Shown piece by piece: positions 34,601-43,430 of a stretch of 64,000 nt of DNA. Source of the stretch: Archilochus colubris. Taxonomy: Eukaryota > Chordata > Aves > Apodiformes > Trochilidae. The position numbers and the translations under genes were made by a program. The stretch lies in contig CM041083.1 in the NCBI GenBank assembly GCA_023079485.1, forward strand, positions 169,591,400 to 169,655,399. The letters run 5' to 3'. The number at the start of each line of letters is the position of its first letter. Within the stretch, counting starts at the first letter, position 1. Under the pieces are notes generated by a model. That model had not been told where the DNA came from. It was given only the letters and a program-made list of their open reading frames with translations, and made no database searches.

Positions 34601-37567
34601 ACCTGGAGTACTGTGTTTGGTTTTGTTCCCTGCTGTACAAAAAGATGCAGACAGACTGGAAAGGGTCCAGAGAAGGGCCACAAGGATGATCAGAGGTCTG
34701 GAGGACCTGCCATATGTGGAAAGGCTGAGAGAACTGGTTCTGTTCATCCCTGAGAAGAGACAGCTTAGGGGAGACCTTATTGTCATGTACCAGTACAGAA
34801 GGAGTGGCTACTAAGAAGGCAGAGACTCCCTCTTTATAAGTAGTCACACGGAGAAGACAAGGGGTAATGGGCACGTGTTACTTCTGGGCAGATTCTGATT
34901 TGACTCCAGAAGAAAATTTTTTACCAGGAGAACAATGAACAATCAGACATTGGAATAATCTCCCAAGGGAAGTGGTGGATTTCCCCACATTGGACAGTTT
35001 TAAGACTCAGCTTGACAGGGTGCTGAGTCACCTCATTTAAACTATATTTTTGCCTCGAAAACTAGATGATCCTTCCAACCTGGAATTCTATGATTCTGTG
35101 TGATTCACTGTTACCTATTCCTCTGTTTTTGCAGGCAGAGGCTGTGAGATAAGGAGGGTGCTGTAATAGGATGGTGGTGAAGCTGAAGAGGTGGAAAGGA
35201 CTGTGGGATGTGTGCTTCAGGGCATTCTCCTCAACAGAAAATAGCATGATAAACCTCTACAAAATACATGTGGTGCAGTAGCAATGCTGTCTGGGCTGGT
35301 GTTACAGGCTGCTTCTTAACACTGTCACCAACACCAAACTGAAATGTCAAATATGGTCAGGTTTGGAAGAAAGAAAGACTCAACTTCTCTCCCTCAGTGC
35401 CTGTCTGACCTCCTGCCAGGCCATCTCTTAGGACAGTCTCAATAGCAGAATTGTAGAATACTTTTGAGTTGGAAAGGAGCCAGAGGAATCATCGAGGTCA
35501 ACTCCCTGCTCCTTGCAAGACTACCTGAAACTTACCCATATGACAAAGGCTGTTGTCCAGGTGCCCCTTGATTTCTGACAGTGCCATGACCACTTCCCTA
35601 GGGAGCCTCTTCCAGTGAGCAGCCACCCTCTCAATGATGAACCTTTCCCTAGTGTCTAAAGAACCTTTTCCTACTGTCTAGCATCTTCATTAAATGACAT
35701 CTTAGATTTTACTGAACCTTCCAAGAGGTGATAGAGTGTGGATACTTGATGATAGCACCTAGGAGGTTCCTTTTGGGCCAGAGTTGCTGGGGGGACATTT
35801 GTACTCATCTACATGAAGTTAACTTTCAGTGGCAGTGCTGAGTTGACAAACTAATCAAAGCATTTCCAGCCTCTTTTGGTGTCTTCACAGAGCATTCAGT
35901 CACCTTATCAGATAAGGGACAGCTTCCTGTTTACTACACCACCATCATGCAGACAGACCTGAAGGGCTTACCTGTGCCTGTTAGAAATAATTCAATAATC
36001 CCTGTTTCCGTAGGTTAATTCTACTAAGCTCCTTTTTTTTGGTAGTCAGATTTAGTAACTATTATGTGTATATTTTGATTCCCACATACATAATGCTCTA
36101 TGGGGAGACAGGGAGAATATTATCATAATTTCTTCCCTAATTTGTGGATCTGCAGCCTAAGACAACTTGAAGGGGATTGTTATCCTCCAAACATGGAATA
36201 TGAGCTCATTGTTTCTAGTTTTAAATTTATGGTACATTAAAATAAATAAATAAGAAAATAAAAATAATAAGAAATATAGCAGTGCATCCAGAATCACACC
36301 TGTCTTCATAAAGCTCTTTTTTCAAGACCTTCCACTTGATTTTAGACAAAGAATCTGAGTTCACCTGAATACCTTTAATTGCCTAGCTATAAGTATTTGT
36401 ACAGTTATCAAAGAATTAGGGTTGTGCTCTGGGTCTCTATCCTAGATATCTAGGGTATTATTAAACCAGATTGAGGAGTTTTATTTTGGTATAAACATTG
36501 TTTCTCTACAAAAAGGTTTGTTGTGTCATAAATACTTTGAAGTGCTATTTAAAGCCCAGACAACTTAACTGTGTAGTTTTAAGATGCACAACTGTACTGA
36601 TTTTTTTGCCACATTTTTATTGTTCTCCAATGAAAATGTGTTTACCTTCTTACCACTCCAGTCACAAGAACATGAAATATGGGAAGGATTCATAAACTCT
36701 CTCCTTGGGAAATTATCAGCTCAACTTGTTTTCAGATTTTGTTTTGTTATTCCTTGCAAACACTTTCAGGTTAAAGACAGCAGGATTTGATGATTTTTCA
36801 TTAGTAACTTTTCTTCTCAAATCTCTCTCAAGTATTTGTTACTTGAATAGAGTTTTAGGTGGAATGCAGTTCCTATAATGAGCTTGTTCCATTATTGCTG
36901 AGCTTAATCAAACTATTGGCCAAGGAAATACTTTGTATTGTGATCTAGCAGCTGTTCTGGTGGGAGGGTGAGCAGTTGTAAATAGCAGGCTAAATGTTGC
37001 ACTATGTAATGAAAAAGGAAATGTCTTATGAATTTTTATACACTCTAGCCTATAAAACTGTTTATTCCTAAAGCACAGGGATTGCTTTTTGAATACAGAG
37101 TTTTATTAAATGTTTATAATGAATTATTTTTTCCTCTCTCTCCAGGAACTCGCAAAGTGAACCTCACGTCCTGGCATCATGACAAAGGCCAGGCAAACTT
37201 ATCAAACATGACATTCAGTGATGGAAAGCTAATTGTTAATCAAGATGGATTTTACTACCTGTATGCCAACATTTGTTTTAGACATCATGAAACTTCAGGA
37301 AGCCTGACTAAAAGAGGGCTTCAGCTGATGGTGTATATGACTAAGACAAACCTTAAAATAAGGCGCTCTGATGTGTTGATGAAGGGAGGAAGCACCAAAT
37401 ACTGGTCAGGGAATTCAGAATTTCATTTTTATTCTGTCAATGTAGGAGGGTTTTTTAAATTAAAATCTGGTGAAATGATAAGTATCCAGGTTTCAAACCC
37501 ATTACTACTGGATTCATCACAGGAAGCAACTTATTTTGGGGCATTTAAAGTGAGGGATTTAGACTGA
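13470..37567 (+). CDS. TNFSF11: TNFSF11 (RANKL), complete coding region in five exons
   Basis: Joining 13470-13694, 21508-21675, 28158-28203, 28285-28383 and 37146-37567 gives 960 nt, a 319-residue protein plus stop. Every intron is GT-AG and phases match (0, 0, 1, 1). The family is a type II membrane cytokine that binds RANK (TNFRSF11A) as a trimer to drive osteoclast formation and lymphoid/mammary development; osteoprotegerin is its decoy receptor. The sequence shows an N-terminus [17 protein letters not shown], a Pro-rich cytoplasmic tail (about 27-46), one transmembrane helix (about 49-72), a stalk (73-160), and a TNF homology domain from about 164 that starts QPFAHL and ends GAFKVRDLD. 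Potential N-glycosylation sites are N185 (NLT) and N200 (NMT). Human TNFSF11 has 317 residues, so the length is normal, and I see no frameshift or internal stop. The start codon matches the conserved family N-terminus. Identification rests on near-identity to RANKL over long parts of the TNF domain. Confidence 0.97.
14005..14305 (+). mobile_element. CR1 LINE 3'-end fragment in TNFSF11 intron 1
   Basis: It starts near CTGTACCTGAAGGGTGCC (the LYNYLKGGC region). It continues through TGGGTTGTCCAGGGAAGTTG and AAGGTCCCTTCCAACCCC and ends before the ATTCTATG-type tail. Diverged and non-coding. Confidence 0.8.
14516..14537 (+). repeat. A22 homopolymer
   Basis: Uninterrupted run of 22 adenines in intron 1. 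Confidence 0.9.
16356..16390 (+). repeat. 15-bp tandem repeat with two consensus AP-1 sites in TNFSF11 intron 1
   Basis: The unit TCAGTAAACTCTGAC occurs about 2.3 times at a period of 15 bp. Each junction creates a perfect TGACTCA (16367-16373 and 16382-16388), the palindromic AP-1 (FOS/JUN) consensus. Confidence 0.85.
18835..19335 (+). mobile_element. Old CR1 LINE fragment in TNFSF11 intron 1
   Basis: The frame reading [23 protein letters not shown] corresponds to CR1 RT residues ...[23 protein letters not shown]. The end (about 19290-19330) reads GGTACCTTCCAACATAGGTC then TTCTGTG, the CR1 3' pattern. Highly diverged. Confidence 0.75.
19495..19550 (-). mobile_element. Short CR1 3'-tail fragment
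   Basis: AGAATGGTAGAATGGTTTGG then CTGGAAGGGACCTCAG matches the reverse complement of the CR1 3' end. Confidence 0.6.
21508..21675 (+). CDS. TNFSF11: TNFSF11 coding exon 2 (extracellular stalk)
   Basis: The acceptor TTTCAG ends at 21507 and the donor AAG|GTAAGT lies at 21675/21676. The 168 nt encode residues 76-131 in phase 0, starting MDPTRIS and ending LQRAVQK. The position and the motif pattern (MDP.RIS, one Cys, D..LE.Q-like, P.SCR..KQA, AVQK) match the mammalian RANKL stalk. The ATG at the start of this exon is internal in the full-length protein. In mammals shorter RANKL isoforms that begin downstream of the anchor are known, so this Met could matter, but nothing here shows that it is used. 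Confidence 0.94.
24400..24532 (+). mobile_element. Faint CR1 3'-end fragment in TNFSF11 intron 2
   Basis: The order GACATGG, GTTGGACTTGAT, AAAGGTCTTTTTCAACC, TATGATTCTATA matches the CR1 3' end in order and spacing. Confidence 0.6.
26475..26526. repeat. Perfect 15-bp inverted repeat with 22-bp loop
   Basis: AACTGCATCATTTTA (26475-26489) is the exact reverse complement of TAAAATGATGCAGTT (26512-26526). The left arm also overlaps a smaller palindrome GCAGTTAACAACTGC (26466-26480). Function unknown; it could be a terminal-repeat remnant or chance. Confidence 0.7.
28158..28203 (+). CDS. TNFSF11: TNFSF11 coding exon 3 (stalk micro-exon)
   Basis: A 46-nt exon between acceptor ATTTTAG (ends 28157) and donor AAG|GTAAGTG (28203/28204). 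It encodes residues 132-146 ([15 protein letters not shown]) plus the first base of Ala147. This is the membrane-proximal stalk, the region where proteases release soluble RANKL in mammals. It is the least conserved part of the protein against mammals. The exon is supported by phase continuity with its neighbours and by the terminal EK-A junction, which is conserved in human. Confidence 0.9.
28204..28284 (+). other. TNFSF11: TNFSF11 intron 3 (81 bp)
   Basis: A very short intron between the two smallest coding exons, bounded by GTAAGTG and TCTCTAG. It is close to the minimum length for efficient vertebrate splicing. Confidence 0.9.
28285..28383 (+). CDS. TNFSF11: TNFSF11 coding exon 4 (stalk to first TNF-domain strand)
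   Basis: A 99-nt exon with acceptor TCTCTAG (ends 28284) and donor CTG|GTAAGT (28383/28384), phase 1 on both sides. It encodes Ala147 to the first base of Gly180. The end of the stalk is followed by [17 protein letters not shown], the first beta strand and AA' loop region of the TNF homology domain. The human equivalent has the same QPFAHL and IPSG anchors. It is separated from exon 3 by an 81-bp intron. Confidence 0.95.
30436..31350 (-). mobile_element. CR1 LINE fragment in TNFSF11 intron 4
   Basis: The plus strand begins CACAGAATCACAGGAAGTTA and GGGGCTGGAAGGGGTCTTG. On the minus strand two frames (30998-30609 and 31328-31032) encode parts of the CR1 RT, including [29 protein letters not shown] and [18 protein letters not shown]. 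The copy belongs to a different, older subfamily than the copy at 7293. It is interrupted by frameshifts, and the high end is uncertain. Confidence 0.9.
34439..34516 (+). repeat. 39-bp tandem duplication
   Basis: Two near-identical 39-bp units starting GCCTATCAGGAAGGGTCAGG lie head to tail. They lie just upstream of a CR1 fragment. Confidence 0.9.
34530..35105 (+). mobile_element. CR1 LINE fragment in TNFSF11 intron 4
   Basis: The reading [11 protein letters not shown], then [20 protein letters not shown] and [16 protein letters not shown] are CR1 RT C-terminal motifs. The 3' end is at ATTCTATGATTCTGTGTGAT. It is in opposite orientation to the copy at 30436-31350. Confidence 0.9.
35440..35690 (-). 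mobile_element. CR1 LINE 3' fragment in TNFSF11 intron 4
   Basis: AGAATTGTAGAATACTTTTG, AGTTGGAAAGGAGCC, then TCCAGGTGCCCC and CCTAGGGAGCCTCTTCCAGT match a reverse-oriented CR1 3' end of an older subfamily. Confidence 0.75.
37146..37567 (+). CDS. TNFSF11: TNFSF11 coding exon 5 (bulk of TNF homology domain)
   Basis: The acceptor CTCTCCAG ends at 37145. The exon encodes the end of Gly180 to Asp319 and stops with TGA at 37565-37567. Conserved blocks include [58 protein letters not shown] and [10 protein letters not shown]. These cover the beta sandwich and the receptor-contact loops of RANKL. Two N-glycosylation sequons (N185, N200) lie near its start. The stop position gives the same C-terminal end as mammalian RANKL. 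Confidence 0.97.
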
Positions 37568-39475
37568 ATATTTCTTTAGCGTGCAGAAATTGTTTGGGTT
37601 TTTAGTGGTCCAGAAACAACTTGAAAACAGAACTGAAAATCTTTTGCAACCCAATTGCATCTGTGTAAGCAGTGTGTTTCTAAAGACATGTTTTTTACTC
37701 TATGCTGACTCCAACGAGAGTCCTGCAGATACACAGAAGAGCAAAATTACAAAGTTCTCCTGATTCAGTCTTACAGCAGTTTTACTACATAAATCTCCAC
37801 TGGCTTTGGTAGAGTAATTAGGACCTTTGCATTGCAGTAATCAAAAATCAGAACAGATATTATTGGACTTCCATTTCCAAACTCTGCCCTGGCTTTTTAA
37901 CCTGTGCTTCTCTTACTAGGTTTGGTGCAAACATAAGGCAGGACAGAACTTGGCCCCAGACTTGCATTTAGGGCTCCATTTTGCTTGGGATTGAGCACCC
38001 GGACCCTGAGACAGCAAAAGTGGTGAAAGTATGACTAATCCCATTGCATTTGATGGGGTTTTTCACATGCTTGGTTAAGCCTCTTCTTGCTTTGCTGGAT
38101 TAGGGTTGGTGAGCTCAGGCTGTGGCAGAAGTGAGTTGCAGAACACCTAAACCCTTCATCTTAAATTTGTACCTGATTAAAAGGGCTATTCCAGGTCATC
38201 TGGCCTTGCAGTTCTAAAAGCATAATTACAGGTCATTTTTATTATTGTTGCACAGTTAATTACAAATGTAGACTGCCAAAATACAGTGTGCCTTTGAAGT
38301 ATTACATTGTGCCAGAACCTGCAAAGACATTTTTTAGACAAAAAGTATGTATTTTTATATTCTGTAATATCTAAAGTTATATTTCAGGTGTAATGTTTTC
38401 TGTAAAAGAAAGTGTAAATTATATTGTCCTATAGTATTTGATACAAAATATTTAAAATCTCTTGCTGTTTGTATATTTAATGTTTTAAACTGTTTTTAAT
38501 GTACAGACATGTTAAACTGGTGCACTTTTTAATCCCAATGGGAAAAATTGCAGCTAAAAGAGGTTGTTTGCAATTAGCAAATGTAATATATATATCTTTG
38601 TTCTTTTTAACTTAATAGATTTCTGTTAAACTTGTCAGTATTATTGAGAGGGGAGGGGGAGGTCACACCAATGTCATGAATAATCACACCAGAATGCTGG
38701 TCACTGGGTGCCTTTCCAAACTGGAGGCTAATTGACATTACAAATCTGGCATTGCCTAAAAAAATCAACTAACTGATCATAAGCCACAGAAATGCCTTAG
38801 GGATATTTATAGTTAATGAACAGGCATGTTTTCCTGCAACAAAACCTCCAAGTTGGAAATTCTGCAGTTGGGTAATGACTTTTTTTTTTGTTTGTTTAGC
38901 TGCCTGAAAAAGTGAGGCTTATGTCACTGCATTGCCTGTCCTTGCCTCCCCTTCTAGCTTTTAAACCTCTGCAGGTTAAGAGAGATTCTTACACGTTTTA
39001 TGAAATCAGAGAGCTGAGAAGAACTCAGCCCTCATACATTATTTGTCAGTGGCTGGCCACTGTGCATCTTAGCCAAGAAATTAACCTGGGGAGGCTCCTA
39101 GCCAGCTGCAACATGTGCTGTCCCTTGTATAGTTGCTTGGCTGAAAGAGATGGGAGGGTGGGATCTGAGGGTAGGTATGGAGAACGTAGGAGACAGCTGC
39201 AGATACTACAGGTGATGTTTAGAGCACATCTGGGCAGGGAACAGCAGTTTGTTGAGGAAAGGATGAGGGGAGTTTTAGCAGCATTTGTGCTCTAAGGATG
39301 GTGTAAGGAAGCCTGCTCTTTAATGTGGTAGGAATCACAGAAGGCAAGAAAATAAATCTGTAGGAATTGAGGCTTCATACAACTCCTCAGGCTATTTTTT
39401 TTTAATAAGAACTGAATTGAATTCAAGCAATTATTTTATACTGTATAATAAACATTTCTTTTTAATGTTAATATT
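37568..39475 (+). other. TNFSF11: TNFSF11 3' UTR
   Basis: The segment follows the stop codon and runs past the AATAAA at 39447-39452. The AT-rich part at about 38330-38870 resembles, from memory, the human TNFSF11 3' UTR: an ATTTTTATATTCTGTAATAT-like stretch, a GGTGCACTTTTTAATCCC-like stretch, and a GGTGCCTTTCCAAA-like stretch occur in the same order. The sequence around the final poly(A) signal also resembles the human one. About 39000-39400 seems less alike and may be lineage-specific. An open frame at 38912-39295 is taken as chance. Confidence 0.75.
39447..39452 (+). terminator. TNFSF11: Poly(A) signal AATAAA of TNFSF11
   Basis: AATAAA lies in the context TATACTGTATAATAAACATT and is followed by T-rich sequence. 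The context resembles the end of the human TNFSF11 transcript. An upstream AATAAA at 39351-39356 could be an alternative site. Confidence 0.7.
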
Positions 39476-39479
39476 GTTT

Positions 39480-41889
39480 TCTTACAAAATACATTTCTAA
39501 GAAAAAAATCAACTTTGTGGTTTCTCTGTTATCCTGTGTCCCTACATTTCTTGTGTAGCTTTGATAATTTTTTTTTTCAGGCTTCAGATCACACAGGCTG
39601 AGTATGGTATAACTCAATGAAGAAAACCAAGTCACAAATAGACTGCTTCAAGACAATTACAATGAATTTTATGAAGTTCTTGTTTGGCTCCAAACATGCA
39701 TCTTCCATTTTCAAGTAGGGTTGTATCATCAGGGACTGGAAATTTAGCTGGAAACAAGGGCTTCCATTTTAGGTTCTACACCAAACAACTGTCAGTTCAA
39801 AACCAGAAATGACTGAAGCACCTGGGTCATTTCTCTCAACACTTCAAGACCTGTGCATCACACTCAAAGAATCATATTTTTTCCACCATAGAGACACCCA
39901 TTGGCAGGCTGGGAGAAAAATGCCTGCTGCCTGTTCTTGGAGGGTTAAATCACCCTCTGGGGAGGGGGATTTGAATGATTTGAAAGTTGGGCCAGACTTA
40001 GTGCATAGTATTTGACCTTAGCAAATGTTCTGCCCACATATGGCAATGCCCAGAGGGGAACCACCAGCATTAAATGTCACCTGAGTGACAGTGTCTGTGA
40101 GCTGTCAGTGTCTGCTGGAGAAGCTCACAGCACCTGAAGCACGTGTTGAAGCCCCTCTGAAGAGACTTGCTGGTTGCTTCTGCATCCTTAAGCTAGAAGA
40201 GGGCACCTGAGAGTTGGCTCAGCAGCACATCTGTGCTCGTGGGGAGCTTTGCAGACGTTTGAAGTTCACAAAGCAATGTGGGGCTTTAAATTTCCAGTGT
40301 GTGAGAACCTGGGGGCCTAAATGATATTATTGTGGCTTTTTTGTGTGTCTTTGTGGCCTCTGGTTGCAAGCTGTCTAGCTGTCATCAGAACTATGTGGCA
40401 AGGATGTGATAAAATAGGTGGCCCAGGGATTAGAACTAGGAGCCACGCTCTGGCTGTTCTTACAAAATAGAAAGCAAATAGGAGGTCCTGTTCTGCCTGT
40501 CTTGCCCTGGCTCTTGTTCCTTCTTCCCCTTACACACGTTCAAAAGGAAGCTCCAGGTAGGGCTGTTCGTACAGTTTGATTTTGCTCATTAGATCAGAAG
40601 AGCCCCAGATCAAAAAGGTTCAGTGTTGTCATTTGAGGCAGCCTGGGCACTTATGCCTAGATGGTAAAAATAAAACCACCTGCAGTAGCACTGACCTTCC
40701 TAAAACCAAGTAAAATCCCACAAATGTCCTTTCCTGTCTGCTTTTGTTTATTTAATTGCTTCATGAGGACACCATTAATGAAGAGGAGCAGAGTATTCTA
40801 TTAATGAAGAGAGTTGCCTTGAGAAGAAGGTAATGCTTTCTTGGCAAAGAAAGGTACACGTGACTCCTTATTTTATAATCAAAACATAATTTTGGTCTGT
40901 GGACAGAGGACGATTATTTGCTGAAATTCGAAGTTAAAAAAATCTCCCTTGTAAATCGTTTACTTGGGAGTCAGTGTATTTGTGTGCGTGTAAACATCCC
41001 CATGTTCTTGCTGTGTTCTTGCTAAAAAAGTAGATTTTCATACATGGGGTTACAGTTGCATATTTTGGCACCTGGGTGCTCTTACCCCCTCCCCCCCTCT
41101 CCCGCCCCCCTCCTTCCCAAGCTCTTTCCAGCCAGTGTCTGTTTCTTTTTCTGTCTCTCCCACTTCCTTTTCTCTGGCTCCTTCCAGCTGCCAGTGTCTC
41201 CTGCTCACCCCACTCTCCCTGATTTACAGCTCTTTTTGCCCGGTGGCAGCAACATTCTTGGGTAAGATCTAGGTATATTTCTCCTCATTTGGCCCCAATT
41301 CAGGTGGCTTTACAGTGTCTGGGTGGAAAACAAGAACTATTTTCGTGAGAACAGTTTTTGAAGCATTGATGCAAGGGCTGAGCTGGAGAAGGATAAAGTA
41401 GCTGGGGTGTGAGGAACCAGGAGTTAGATGCAGGAAGCAGTCAATAGTGCCCTTTGGCTTGATGTGCCAGCTTTGGAGGGCTCCAAACAGCTACCGAAGG
41501 CTTTTGCTTCTGCTGTTACAAAATTAAGTCTCCAGCAAAACTTCACAGACGTGACTGCCTGCAGCGTTTGGCTGCAGTCAGCTGAGAAAACTCACATCTA
41601 AACCAGAAAGAGTTCCTACGTGTATATGCAGGCAATTTTTGGTTCTTTGTATTGGTTTCTTGTCCAGTGTTTCCTTGCTGTATTGGGGATCACAACCTGT
41701 AGACTCTGCCAGCTGTTGGGTTTTTCTTTAAACTCACTGGGGTCTGACCCTATCCCATACCTTTGGCAAAAAAAAAAAAAAAAAAAAAGCAAAAAAAGCA
41801 AAAGCAAAGCTTTGTTATGAAAAGCTGAGAAATCTGTGTCAGCTTTTTGTTTAAATCAGATTTCACAAATTTCTGGGCAACTTTGGATG
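39480..41889. other. Downstream flank of TNFSF11
   Basis: It contains C-rich low complexity (about 41087-41115) and an A run (41768-41787). I see no exon or known repeat. Confidence 0.45.
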
Positions 41890-42265
41890 TTTTTCTTTTC
41901 CTTTCCTTTCCTTTCCTTTCCTTTCCTTTCCTTTCCTTTCCTTTCCTTTCCTTTCCTTTCCTTTCCTTTCCTTTCCTTTCCTTTCCTTTCCTTTCCTTTC
42001 CTTTCCTTTCCTTTCCTTTCCTTTCCTTTCCTTTCCTTTCCTTTCCTTTCCTTTCCCTTCCTTTCCTTTCCCTTCCTTTCCTTTCCCTTCCTTTCCTTTC
42101 CTTTCCTTTCCTTTCCTTTCCTTTCCTTTCCTTTCCTTTCCTTTCCTTTCCTTTCCTTTCCTTTCTTTCCTTTCCTTTCCTTTCCTTTCCTTTCCTTTCC
42201 TTTCCTTTCCTTTCCTTTCCTTTCCTTTCCTTTCCTTTCCTTTCCTTTCCTTTCCTTCTTTTTTT
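41890..42265 (+). repeat. 376-nt homopyrimidine tract, mainly (CTTTC)n
   Basis: Every base from 41890 to 42265 is C or T. Most is perfect CTTTC pentamer, with three CCCTTC variants between about 42050 and 42090 and a one-base phase slip at about 42163-42167. Frames through it give long Phe/Leu/Ser/Pro periodic 'proteins' that are artefacts. Confidence 0.97.
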
Positions 42266-42269
42266 ATAG

Positions 42270-43320
42270 ACTTTATCTTGAGTGTGGTGGTATTTTTAGC
42301 TGTGTTTCCACGGAACTATTTCTTCCAGGGTGGAGGTAAGGGGCTTGATATCTTTGATTTACTACTATCTATTCTAAATCCATTTTATGAAGTTCAGGGA
42401 GAACATATCTTCCTGCCATTCATCCAGCATTTGGGCCATGTGCTCTCTACTGCCCGCCCTCTGGCAGGAGACACATTGCTACTCACCAGACTGCACATCA
42501 CCAGACTCCAATCCATTTTGGTTTGCCCATGACAGAAGAGAAGCAGTAACTCCAATTGCTTTCAGCTCCTTACATGCTGCAAGTCACAAAGTGATGGATT
42601 CATTTTCCCAACCTTCTGGTTCTTGATTCACTGCTGAGGATGCCAGAATCCTTCTTTGACTGCTGAGCTCAGCATTTCAGGTGCTGCTATGTCTTCATGA
42701 CATGATGGAGCTGCTGCCTCAACCTGTAGATCCCAAATGCCCTCAGGGCTTGAGTCTGTACTAGGAGGTGTGAGGAAGGCTTCATGGTGGGATGTTTTGG
42801 GGACTGCCACTCCAAAACTGGAGAATTGAGAGAGATTTCCTCCCTCTTTGCAGCAGGCCAGGGATTTGAAACGTGACCCCGTGGAAGGGAACTGTTTGGG
42901 AAGTTCAAACCCTCTCTTGTACACGATGCTTTTACCTCATGTTCCATCAGTTTAAAGACTTTTAAGCTACTCCTCACTATTAATTTGACTGAGTGAAATG
43001 CTTGGAATGATCTTCTCCCTTACTGTGTCACAGAAAACCACCAGATGATGGAATCTCACCTTTCCATGAACACAGATAAAGTGAGTTCACCACAGAAGCT
43101 GGCTATGAATGCATAGAGTCGAGCAGATCTTCATTGCTTGACCATGTTTAATTGGTGTCCTGGTAGAGGTTCATGTACCTGCTTTGACCCCAGCATGGGT
43201 TTTTCATCCTGCTGTCATCCCAGGGCAAATGGCACAACCTGCATGTAGTTATTTTGCCCACTGGGAACTGAGAAATGATGATACTGCTTTAATTAGCAAC
43301 CATTTGCAGATTGTCCTCTC
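42270..43320. other. Intergenic, nothing recognised
   Basis: Only chance ORFs; no known domain and no clear repeat. Confidence 0.4.
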
Positions 43321-43324
43321 TCTA

Positions 43325-43430
43325 TGGCACTCAGTGCCATAGTCTAGCAACCGCAACGGTGGTTCAAGGGTTGGACTTGATGATCTCTGAGGTCCCTTCC
43401 AACCCAGCCAGTTCTATGATTCTATTATTT
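43325..43430 (+). mobile_element. Short young CR1 3'-end fragment
   Basis: TGGCACTCAGTGCCATAGTC, a GGGTTGGACTTGATGATCTC-type stretch, then the CCTTCCAACC and TTCTATGATTCTAT tail. It matches the 3' ends of the copies at 7293, 54797 and 62430 closely. Confidence 0.9.

Larger units (their letters stand above)
28384..37145 (+). other. TNFSF11: TNFSF11 intron 4 (8.8 kb)
   Basis: It contains CR1 fragments at about 30436-31350 (minus), 34530-35105 (plus) and 35440-35690 (minus), a 39-bp tandem duplication (34439-34516), and a 37-bp-period duplication near 29806-29865. The rest is unremarkable AT-rich sequence. Confidence 0.9.

Noticed and set aside
38912..39295. 127-codon ORF inside the TNFSF11 3' UTR
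   Set aside because: No recognisable family, and it lies between the stop and the poly(A) signal of TNFSF11.
41836..42339. ORFs of 140 and 167 codons with periodic Ser-Phe-Pro-Leu
   Set aside because: They are only translations of the CTTTC pentanucleotide tract.
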